A stretch of DNA of 32,467 nucleotides from assembly GCA_900318255.1 (NCBI GenBank), contig ONJX01000030.1, forward strand, positions 1-32,467. The letters are read 5' to 3'. Below, piece after piece: positions 7,102 through 14,676 of this stretch (within the stretch, counting starts at the first letter, position 1; each line of letters starts with the position of its first letter). The DNA is from an uncultured Prevotellaceae bacterium. Lineage in GTDB: Bacteria; Bacteroidota; Bacteroidia; Bacteroidales; Muribaculaceae. Made by a program: the position numbers and the translations under genes. The notes under the pieces are model-generated. The model saw only the letters and a program-made list of their open reading frames with translations, was not told the DNA's origin and did not search any database.

Positions 7102-8949
7102 TTAGAACATCCTCATCACCTGGTCAACCGTGAGCACGTTAGCAATGAGCTTGCCCGAAGGGGTGTATTTGCCGTTGCTAAGTTTGCGCCAGTCAGTGAT
7201 TAGTGTTATCATCTCTTGTTGGTTGAGCTGGCGACCATAAGGAATAGCGGCTTTTGATGCTATGGCAAGTGCTATCTTCTCAAATACCTTGTCTTTAAGA
7301 CTCATCACGCCTGAGACCGAAGTGATCACTTCATTAAGCAGTTCAATAATATCAACATTGTCGAGCCCTGGCGGCACAGAATTTATAGACCAGTCGCCAC
7401 CGCTGAGCTTCGACAGGGAGAACCCCGCTTTCTCAAGTTCGGGCTCTATATCTTCAAATACCGCATTCTGTGCCACATCCAAGTGTATAATCTCGGGGAA
7501 CAGCACTCGCTGCGACACTACGTTCATGCCGTCAATTTGCCGCATCAGTCGCTCATAAAGCACCGCAAGGTGAGCACGGTGCTGGTCAAGAATAACGACT
7601 CCATCTTGTGTAACAGTAAACAGATAGCGGTTGTCTAGTTGCATCACGCTTTGTATCTCATCTTCAACATCTACAATAGGGTTTGCAAGTGTAGGCACAT
7701 CAGTCATAGCTGGCAAGTCACCCATCTCGTCAAGTCCCTCTTGCTTCGATTTCTCAAAGTTTTTGTACAGCTCTTCCCAATTAGGTAAGTTACTATTCTG
7801 TGATGATGGAATATAACCGCCGCTATGCGAACCAGTCTGCTGCTTGAATGGGTTATAGCTCTTATCAACAGCGATATCAGGCGCCTTTGAGGTGTGAGGC
7901 AAAGAGAAAGAAGGAATTTCGGGAGCATCCTCCTTGTCGAAGTCGATAGACGGCACCACGCTAAATCGCCCCAAAGTTTCCTTTACCGCGACCGAGATAA
8001 TCTGCCATATTGGCAACTCGTTCTCAAATTTTATTTCGGTCTTTGTGGGATGTATGTTCACATCGATTGTCTCGGGGTCAACATCCAGTACCAAGAAATA
8101 CTTTGGCTGGGAATCATCGGGGATGAGCTCATTGTAGCATGAGAGCACCGCTTTGTGGAAATAAGGATGGCGCATGAACCTGCCATTGACAAAGAAATAT
8201 TGCATGGCATTGCGCTTGCGGGCACTCTCGGGCTTGCCTATGAAGCCCGTAATTTTTACGAGAGATGTCTCAACATTGAGAGGAATAAGCTGCTGGTCAA
8301 TGTTATGGCCAAAGAGAGCAATAATGCGCTGCTTAAATGTGCCCCCAGCCAGCTTGTAGAGCATATTGCCATTGTGAGTGACAGAAAAGTCAATATTATA
8401 GTTGACAAGTGCTAGTTTCTCAAATTCCTTGATAATATTACTGAGCTCCACCTGATTACTTTTCAAGAACTTGCGACGAGCAGGGACATTGAAGAACAAG
8501 TCCTTAATCATGAAATTGCATCCGGCAGGACACACATCGGGCTCCTGCGACTCGCATTGCGAAGCGTTTATTAGCAACTTAGTGCCCAGCTGAGCACCAC
8601 GAGCACAGGTGCGGAGCTCAATGTGAGAGATGGCCGCAATCGATGCCAGTGCCTCACCACGGAAGCCCATGGTGTGAAGCGAGAACAAGTCGTCGGCTTG
8701 ACGAATCTTCGACGTGCTGTGACGCTCAAAGGCCAAGCGGGCATCTGTGTCACTCATTCCCATCCCATTGTCTATCACCTGTATCAAGGTGCGGCCAGCG
8801 TCCTTCAGAATTATTTGAATACTTGTTGCCTGAGCATCCACGGCATTCTCCACCAGCTCCTTGATCACCGAGGCAGGCCGTTGAATCACCTCGCCAGCGG
8901 CAATCTGGTTGGCAACAGAGTCTGGCAACAGTTTGATTACATCACTCAT
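7102..8949 (-). CDS. mutL: DNA mismatch repair protein MutL
   Basis: MutL links mismatch recognition by MutS to strand removal. The 615-residue protein has an N-terminal GHKL ATPase: Glu31 and Asn35 in ELVENAVDA, DNGMGM at 60-65, GFRGEAL at 95-101. It also has a transducer domain with NGRFMRHP near 255-262, a polar linker (about 335-425) and a C-terminal dimerisation domain. The endonuclease motif DQHA-x2-E-x4-E is only partly kept (DQHRAH at 455-460, Leu at the first Glu position) and the later CPHGRP motif is replaced by YTPSGK near 595-600. It is the last gene of a minus-strand run, 18 bases after the OstA-like gene, so probably co-transcribed with it. Confidence 0.96.
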   Translation of the reverse strand: MSDVIKLLPDSVANQIAAGEVIQRPASVIKELVENAVDAQATSIQIILKDAGRTLIQVIDNGMGMSDTDARLAFERHSTSKIRQADDLFSLHTMGFRGEALASIAAISHIELRTCARGAQLGTKLLINASQCESQEPDVCPAGCNFMIKDLFFNVPARRKFLKSNQVELSNIIKEFEKLALVNYNIDFSVTHNGNMLYKLAGGTFKQRIIALFGHNIDQQLIPLNVETSLVKITGFIGKPESARKRNAMQYFFVNGRFMRHPYFHKAVLSCYNELIPDDSQPKYFLVLDVDPETIDVNIHPTKTEIKFENELPIWQIISVAVKETLGRFSVVPSIDFDKEDAPEIPSFSLPHTSKAPDIAVDKSYNPFKQQTGSHSGGYIPSSQNSNLPNWEELYKNFEKSKQEGLDEMGDLPAMTDVPTLANPIVDVEDEIQSVMQLDNRYLFTVTQDGVVILDQHRAHLAVLYERLMRQIDGMNVVSQRVLFPEIIHLDVAQNAVFEDIEPELEKAGFSLSKLSGGDWSINSVPPGLDNVDIIELLNEVITSVSGVMSLKDKVFEKIALAIASKAAIPYGRQLNQQEMITLITDWRKLSNGKYTPSGKLIANVLTVDQVMRMF

Positions 8950-8967
8950 AGTTTATCCTCTCTCGCG

Positions 8968-10752
8968 TCAGCGTATTACTGTGGTTCGACGGGTTGTCAC
9001 CGCTTCACCAAAAATCTGCCGCATCTCGTCACTTACCACCATCACGTCGCCTGGCTCCTTGGGACGAATGGAGTCGTACCAACGGAACTTGTCAAGACGC
9101 AAATCCGACCTCTTAGCCAGGAACAACGGGATGACTTTTCCACTCACATCGGGCCACATCTTTATTTTCTCAACCTCCTGCTTTGGCTTCATGTTTATTG
9201 TTAGATAGGCACTATTGGCATTCACCAGTTTATTGTAGGTGGAGTCATTCTCCATGGGATAGAACAGAGCCTCAACATCACCACTCACATCAAGCTGGCG
9301 CAGTTCTTGGTTCTCGAATGTAGCTTTCATCACGCGACCACTAAGCTGATTATAATACTCTTCTCCCAGATGCTCAATCAACATGCCTGGCTTGGGTAGC
9401 GTGGCCCAGTCAACCACCGAGTCCTTCACATGAACATTGATTTCCTCGCCACTGATTTGGCGTGCCTCGCTCCAAATCACAGCATGCCTGTAAAGGTTGA
9501 GAATAGAATCCTGCTCACTCACGGCAGCCGAGTCGCACACTCCCTGCAAATCTCTACGGTAGAAACGCACATATTTGTTGGCAATAAGAATTCTCTTGTC
9601 ATTATCAACAGTAATTGTGCGAAGGGTGTCGGCATGAATATATATCGTGTCTTTTTGCGAGAACTCCCTTGCCAGAGCATTCTCGGTGACATACGATTCC
9701 TTGGTCTTCTCATTATGGTAGCCCACCTCGCCATGAAGTATCACTTTATTCTTCTCGTCGGTGATGACAACATTACCACGGGCCCTACCAATGCCATTCT
9801 TGCGGTCATAGTCAACCACATCGCCCTTGAGGGTGCGTTGCGACTTCTCATCGGTGAGCACTACATTGCCTTGGGCTTGGCCTTTATCGTTCTTGCGGTC
9901 ATAATACACCACATCACCCACTATGGTCTGGCCATCTTTTGCCTTAATAGTAGAGCGGTTATAAAGGGTACCTTCCTCACTCGACATGTTGTACCACCCA
10001 CTCGAGGTGTAGATGGTGTGGCCATCGGCAAGCGACACAATCTTCGTCTCGTCTTCTATTGTTGCAATATGGGTGCGCATGTCATAGTCAAGGATGTCGG
10101 TAAAGAGCTCCATCTTGTCGTTTTTCATGTGGACCTTTGATGTGAACTGCACTTTCTTGGTGTCATGCTCATAGCGTGCCACATTCGAAGTGATGCGAGT
10201 GCCTGACTTGTCAACTACCGTGCCACCGCTGAAGTAGCGCGCCACGTTGTTGAACATGTCATAATCTAGGCTGTCGGTAGTAACGGTCATCGAACTGTTC
10301 ACGACCCGCACATTGCGCCTGAGCTTTGCCACCTCCACATCGCCAAAATAGTACATGCGGTCGCAATACACGGTCATAGTGTCGGCTTGGTTCATTACCA
10401 CATGACCAAAGGCATCAAGCGAGCTCGAGGCCTCAAAGAAATAGGCACTGTCGCACCTCAGAGTCATGTCGCCACGTCTAAACCTCACATTGCCTCTGAG
10501 CACACGATACTCGGTGCTGCGATGCTCGTCGGCAACCAGGGCATCGGCATTCTCTAGAAACACCTTGCCGGGATCATAACGGTTAGCATCGGGGATAATA
10601 GGTGTGATGCGACGCAGGTGAGGCGTGGTAGCGCCATTGCGAGCAGCCACCGCCTGAGCAAAAGTGCGGTGAGAAAAAGCAGCACACAAAAGGCACATCA
10701 ACAGCAACATCACATGAAGCCAAGCGCCACTGCCCTTAGCCTTTTGTAACAT
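8968..10752 (-). CDS. OstA-like exported protein (LPS/outer-membrane biogenesis)
   Basis: The 594-residue protein has a signal peptide (hydrophobic core about 14-27, cleavage near AQA) and then many short beta repeats of the type 'l.g.v.y.....g.a.g.v...', as in LptA and the N-terminus of LptD (OstA). Examples are DALVADEHRSTEYRVLRG, GNVVLTDEKSQ and GNVVITDEKNK; the last two sit in a duplicated segment. In the Lpt system such jelly-roll proteins form the periplasmic bridge that carries lipopolysaccharide to the outer membrane. I chose the ATG at 10752; an in-frame GTG at 10773 would add seven residues but abuts a repeat word. The gene lies in a run with two SurA-like chaperones upstream and mutL downstream. 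Its exact role in Bacteroidota is inferred. Confidence 0.85.
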   Translation of the reverse strand: MLQKAKGSGAWLHVMLLLMCLLCAAFSHRTFAQAVAARNGATTPHLRRITPIIPDANRYDPGKVFLENADALVADEHRSTEYRVLRGNVRFRRGDMTLRCDSAYFFEASSSLDAFGHVVMNQADTMTVYCDRMYYFGDVEVAKLRRNVRVVNSSMTVTTDSLDYDMFNNVARYFSGGTVVDKSGTRITSNVARYEHDTKKVQFTSKVHMKNDKMELFTDILDYDMRTHIATIEDETKIVSLADGHTIYTSSGWYNMSSEEGTLYNRSTIKAKDGQTIVGDVVYYDRKNDKGQAQGNVVLTDEKSQRTLKGDVVDYDRKNGIGRARGNVVITDEKNKVILHGEVGYHNEKTKESYVTENALAREFSQKDTIYIHADTLRTITVDNDKRILIANKYVRFYRRDLQGVCDSAAVSEQDSILNLYRHAVIWSEARQISGEEINVHVKDSVVDWATLPKPGMLIEHLGEEYYNQLSGRVMKATFENQELRQLDVSGDVEALFYPMENDSTYNKLVNANSAYLTINMKPKQEVEKIKMWPDVSGKVIPLFLAKRSDLRLDKFRWYDSIRPKEPGDVMVVSDEMRQIFGEAVTTRRTTVIR

Positions 10753-10775
10753 GCTATTTACCCATTTGCTCACTG

Positions 10776-10920
10776 GTTTATCGTTTATCGTGGAAAGTGG
10801 AAAACTTTAAGTGTAAAATGTTAAGTGTTAGGTAGGGACAAGGCGTGCCTTGTCTGTGAAGTGCGACATCTACTATTGCCTTGTCAGCTTGTTCCTTGTC
10901 AGCTCGCTAGCTCGCCAGCT
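10776..10920. repeat. Dispersed palindromic intergenic repeat, copy B, with flanking words
   Basis: The gap between the OstA-like gene and the first peptidyl-prolyl isomerase holds four kinds of repeated word. GTTTATCGTTTATCG (10776-10790) is the reverse complement of a word at 24669-24683. GTGTAAAATGTTAAGT (10811-10826) has a near copy, in reverse complement, at 31070-31085. The palindrome GACAAGGCGTGCCTTGTC (10837-10854) is identical to 4408-4425. TACTATTGCCTTGTC (10871-10885) is identical to 4471-4485 and leads into AGCTCG-rich words up to 10920. Confidence 0.8.
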
Positions 10921-12280
10921 ACTCTTTGCTGACGTTTAGCCAGTTATATTGGAACTCGCAATCGCGCCAGCCTTCTTCTATATAGACATAAGTAGTCTTC
11001 TGCTTTTCTTCTATCCACTTGGCGATTATCTCCTGCCGCTTGTGATTCTCATACAGGTCTTTGAGCACTTGATAATCGTCGGCAAAATCGGCACGATGCG
11101 CCTCGTTGCGTTTCGAGAGCTTCACCATTGCCACTTGCTGACGGTTAGTCTTGGGATTCATCATCACAAAAGGCTTGGAGATCTCCCCCACCTGCATAGT
11201 GGCCACCACTTTGCCCACCTCCGATGGCAGGTCACTCATCTCAAACAAGCTGCTATGCTCTTTCTCATTGAGCATCACGCCGTTGTTGTTCTTTGAATCT
11301 TTGTCTTGTGAGATATACAGAGCAGCGTTCTCAAAGGTGATGTCTTTTTTGTTTGCAAGAATGTCGGTGCGCAAGGAATCGAGCTTCACAAGGGCATCGT
11401 CAATGTCTTTCTGCGACACCTTGGGGCGAAGCAAGATGTGACGCGTGTTGACACGGTCGCCACGCTTCTCAATGAGCTGAATGATGTGATAGCCCGCCTC
11501 AGTCTCAACAATTTTGGACACATGCTTCGTATCATTAAGGTTGAAAGCCGCCGCAGCATACTCTGGCAGCAACTCTGCCCTTCCACGGAAGCCCACTTCG
11601 CCTCCATAGGTCGAGGAGCCATCTTCGCTGTAGAGTATCGCCAGCGTGGCAAAGTCTTTCTCGCCATTATTCACTTGCTGGGTATAGTCACGCAGCCGTG
11701 CTTTCACGTCGTCAATCTCCTGCTGAGGTATCACCGGGTTGATGGTGATAATTTTAACCTCCACTTGCTGTGGTATCATGGGCAAGGAGTCCTTTGATAT
11801 CGTGTTATAGTAGCGCCTCACATCGGCAGGTGTGGCTTTGACATTTTTGGTCAAGTTGCGCTGCACTTCCTGCACCGTGTATTGGTCACGCACAATATCC
11901 ATTAACTGCTCGCGCAACTCGGGTAGCGGTTTGCGAAAGTACTCCTCGAGTTTTTCCTTCGACCCCAAGTTGGCAATATAATAATTGATGCGCGCATCCA
12001 CATTTTGCACCACCGAAGAGTTAGGAATCTCAACGGTGTCAATCTTGGCCTGATGCAAGAAAAGCTTCTCAATAGCCATTCTCTCGGGAATTACACAATA
12101 AGGGTTGCCATCAATGGCAACGCGCTCATAGAGTGCCTGCTGATACTGTTCCTCGATGTCCGACTTGAATATTGGCTCATCACCAACAACCCATGCCACC
12201 TCCTCGGCCACATTGTTCTGAGCACTCATGCCAAATGCCACTATCGACATTAGGCACCACAGCAATGTTTTGATTTTCAT
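10919..12280 (-). CDS. Periplasmic SurA-like peptidyl-prolyl isomerase
   Basis: The 453-residue protein carries a signal peptide (MKIKTLLWCLMSIVAFGMSA, cleaved near residue 20). A SurA-type N-terminal helical domain follows (about 25-165), then a first parvulin domain (about 170-270, with GGEVGFRGRAELLPEYAAA and GYHIIQL) and a second, more diverged parvulin segment (about 275-390). SurA proteins escort unfolded outer-membrane proteins through the periplasm. The first parvulin domain keeps the typical fold markers; whether it is catalytic cannot be judged here. Its own promoter matches the Bacteroidota consensus and lies 80-110 bases upstream. The following OstA-like and mutL genes may be read through the repeat-filled gap. 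The gene symbol is left blank because two paralogues are present. Confidence 0.9.
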   Translation of the reverse strand: MKIKTLLWCLMSIVAFGMSAQNNVAEEVAWVVGDEPIFKSDIEEQYQQALYERVAIDGNPYCVIPERMAIEKLFLHQAKIDTVEIPNSSVVQNVDARINYYIANLGSKEKLEEYFRKPLPELREQLMDIVRDQYTVQEVQRNLTKNVKATPADVRRYYNTISKDSLPMIPQQVEVKIITINPVIPQQEIDDVKARLRDYTQQVNNGEKDFATLAILYSEDGSSTYGGEVGFRGRAELLPEYAAAAFNLNDTKHVSKIVETEAGYHIIQLIEKRGDRVNTRHILLRPKVSQKDIDDALVKLDSLRTDILANKKDITFENAALYISQDKDSKNNNGVMLNEKEHSSLFEMSDLPSEVGKVVATMQVGEISKPFVMMNPKTNRQQVAMVKLSKRNEAHRADFADDYQVLKDLYENHKRQEIIAKWIEEKQKTTYVYIEEGWRDCEFQYNWLNVSKE

Positions 12281-12359
12281 ATATCTTTCTTTTTCTTTTG
12301 AGTTATCAATAATGTGGCATCATCTTCTCCGTTGAATGCCTATTTTTGCAATTAAAGTG

Positions 12360-12390
12360 CAAATTTCTTTATATTTTTTGACTTCTCAAA
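12360..12390 (-). promoter_or_regulatory. Promoter of the first peptidyl-prolyl isomerase gene
   Basis: On the minus strand, TTTG (complement of 12387-12390) is followed after 19 bases by GAAATTTG (complement of 12360-12367). This fits the Bacteroidota TTTG-N19-21-TAnnTTTG promoter with one mismatch. It lies between the terminator of the upstream gene and the start at 12280. Confidence 0.65.
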
Positions 12391-12421
12391 ATGAAACACA
12401 TTTAATTATGCTTAATAATAC

Positions 12422-12463
12422 AAAAAAGCCTTATTGCAGTTCATTCAACTAATGCAACAAGGC
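12422..12463 (-). terminator. Terminator of the second peptidyl-prolyl isomerase gene
   Basis: An 11-base arm GCCTTATTGCA (12428-12438) pairs with TGCAACAAGGC (12453-12463), with one mismatch. On the minus strand the hairpin is followed by six T residues (complement of 12422-12427). It lies 25 bases past the stop codon. Confidence 0.85.
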
Positions 12464-12488
12464 TAATTTTAAGGTTAAGAAATAACTA

Positions 12489-14447
12489 TTATTTATATTT
12501 CTTTTTCAGTTGATTTAGCACTTTCTTGTCGATAGATACTTTGTAGCGCTTATGGAGGCCTGCGATCCATTCTTCTTCGAGCACATCTTGATAGTCGGAT
12601 GCTACAAGGCCCTTCACGTCATTCAGTTCCTCGGGTTGAGTAAGCATCTTGCCGAAGAGGGTGCGGAATACTGGATAGCCCTGATAAGACGATTCCACGT
12701 GTTTGCCATTGAATGCTATGTAATCAACCATATCGTTGTCGCCGCGTTTCGAAACCATGCGCACCATCTTAATGTTGCGACCAAACTTCTTGTTAAGAGC
12801 TGTGGTGATAGTATCTTCGGGTTCAGCTTTAATGGTCTGGTACATTGCCATTGCCTCGCGCATTATCGAGTCGTTCTTGGCACAAATCATCACGCCCTTG
12901 AAGTGAGGCTCATCCCATTGATATTTAGAACGGTTAGCATCAAAACGTTTGAGCAACGCTTCATTGTCGTTCTTGGCCTTGCTCCACACCTCTTTGCTCA
13001 TCACCTCAAAGAGCAGTGTGCCGTCGCGATACTCATTGAGCAGATTGCGGTAGTCGGGATTTAACTCAACGATATTGTCGGAATAATATTTCACGATTTC
13101 TTGCTGAGCCACATGATCCACACTAGCTTCGAGCACTGCAGCGGCTATCTCATCGCTTGCAACTTTGGTTTTAGGATTAATCGTCTTTGCTAAGAGCGAC
13201 ATTGGAGCCTTGATGCCTTTGCCATAGGTAAATAGAGTGTGGTTAGACTTTGCCAGGACATCAGTTACAAAGGTTGAGTCAAAGCCACCATGATCTTTCA
13301 TTGCCTTGAGCAGATACTCCTTTATGCCATCGGCCTTCTTGTAGTTCTGCTCCTTCATGATTTGATTGCACTTGCTCTGAATAGGCAACATCGAACGCTG
13401 ATCACTATTAATCTTTTTCTCTATTGTCTCACGGCAATCTTCGAGTGTGCCTAGGGGCTTATGGGCAATTTTCTTAATGATGTGGTAGCCATAGGGGGTC
13501 TCTACAGGCTCTGAGATTTTACCGTCGGGAAGGCTATAGGCCACTTCCTCAAATGCCTTGACCATGTAGTTGCGACCAAAGGGAGGCAGCTTGCCGCCTT
13601 CACGTGCTGTCTTGATATCTTGTGAGTAGCTTTTAGCGAGTTCGCCAAAGTCTTCTCCATTGAGGATGCAGTTATAAATCGAGTCGATTTTAGCTTTCAC
13701 GGCCTGCTTTTCCTCATCGGTCACACCACTCGACCTGGGGAAGAGTCGAAGGATGTGAGCAACCTCTACCTGGCCGTCGTTGGGACGATATCCGTTTACC
13801 CTTATCATGTGAACACCATAGTCGGTGAGGAAGGGCTTTGACAGCTCACCCAGTGGTGTCTCATATACCACTTTCTCAAAATCATAAGGAAAGACACCGC
13901 TGCTGATGAAGCCATACTCGCCTTTATTGTTCTCCTTAGAGCGATCTATTGAATATTTCATCACCAGTTCGCTAAAGTCCTCGCCATTGAGAATACAGTT
14001 CCTGATGCTGTCCATCATGGCTATTTGCTTCTTCTCCTCGGCCTTGGTTCTGCCTCTCGGCAGCATTATATGGCTCACATTCACATCCTTTGTCATCCTC
14101 TGGTAAGCTTCTTGGATGAGTTGTTCCTGAAGCTCTGTGTCGGTGAGGAAAGGTGCGAGCATGTCTCTCTTGTAACCATCAATCTCATTTTTGATACGTG
14201 GCAAGGTGTCTATTCCTAGTCTCTCGGCCTCGGCGACCTTGAGTTTATAATCGACAAACCTGTTCACATACTCATCAATACTCTCTTTGTTAACCTGTTG
14301 CTCAAGATTCTTCTTGTAAAGATACTCAAACTCCGAGAGTCTCACCTCTTTGTTGTTAATCTTCATCAAAACTGGGTCGGTGGCGGCTAGCGCAAGGGCC
14401 GCAACTCCCACCAGTGCCAAAGCACCAAAAAAGATTTTTAGTTTCAT
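12489..14447 (-). CDS. Large periplasmic peptidyl-prolyl isomerase with two parvulin domains
   Basis: The 652-residue protein begins with a signal peptide (MKLKIFFGALALVGVAALALAA). Next is a short helical region, then two parvulin domains. The first spans about 115-215 (VSHIMLPRG, GEDFSELVMKYSID, GVHMIRVNGY). The second spans about 225-330 (VAHILRLFP, GEDFGELAKSYSQD, GYHIIKKIAH). A long C-terminal half of about 300 residues that I do not recognise follows. It probably helps outer-membrane protein folding beside the SurA-like protein encoded downstream. I take the ATG at 14447; a TTG three codons earlier is less likely. It is bounded by its own terminator, so it need not share a transcript with the neighbour. 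Confidence 0.9.
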   Translation of the reverse strand: MKLKIFFGALALVGVAALALAATDPVLMKINNKEVRLSEFEYLYKKNLEQQVNKESIDEYVNRFVDYKLKVAEAERLGIDTLPRIKNEIDGYKRDMLAPFLTDTELQEQLIQEAYQRMTKDVNVSHIMLPRGRTKAEEKKQIAMMDSIRNCILNGEDFSELVMKYSIDRSKENNKGEYGFISSGVFPYDFEKVVYETPLGELSKPFLTDYGVHMIRVNGYRPNDGQVEVAHILRLFPRSSGVTDEEKQAVKAKIDSIYNCILNGEDFGELAKSYSQDIKTAREGGKLPPFGRNYMVKAFEEVAYSLPDGKISEPVETPYGYHIIKKIAHKPLGTLEDCRETIEKKINSDQRSMLPIQSKCNQIMKEQNYKKADGIKEYLLKAMKDHGGFDSTFVTDVLAKSNHTLFTYGKGIKAPMSLLAKTINPKTKVASDEIAAAVLEASVDHVAQQEIVKYYSDNIVELNPDYRNLLNEYRDGTLLFEVMSKEVWSKAKNDNEALLKRFDANRSKYQWDEPHFKGVMICAKNDSIMREAMAMYQTIKAEPEDTITTALNKKFGRNIKMVRMVSKRGDNDMVDYIAFNGKHVESSYQGYPVFRTLFGKMLTQPEELNDVKGLVASDYQDVLEEEWIAGLHKRYKVSIDKKVLNQLKKKYK

Positions 14448-14615
14448 AACTATCAATAATCAGTATTTTCGTTATTTACATGTTTTCGTTAACGATACAA
14501 TAGATATAACGGAATTATAAAAACGAAATTATAATTTTACTTTTAAATTTAGTTAATTAAAAATGAAATGTGCAGTTGAGCAGATATCCACTATTGCAAC
14601 TTTAAAGCCATTTAA

Positions 14616-14636
14616 TGCCTAGAAGGCTGCCTAGAA
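14616..14636. repeat. Short direct repeat TGCCTAGAA
   Basis: TGCCTAGAA occurs at 14616-14624 and again at 14628-14636 in the 229-base gap between recQ and the isomerase gene. The rest of this gap is AT-rich and I found no clear promoter or terminator in it. Confidence 0.4.
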
Positions 14637-14676
14637 TGCCAGTTACTCCACGCTTAATTATTAACACGTGAATTAG

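Noticed and set aside
10753..10773. GTG start for the OstA-like gene
   Set aside because: An ATG seven codons later precedes a better signal peptide, and the GTG abuts the repeat word at 10776.
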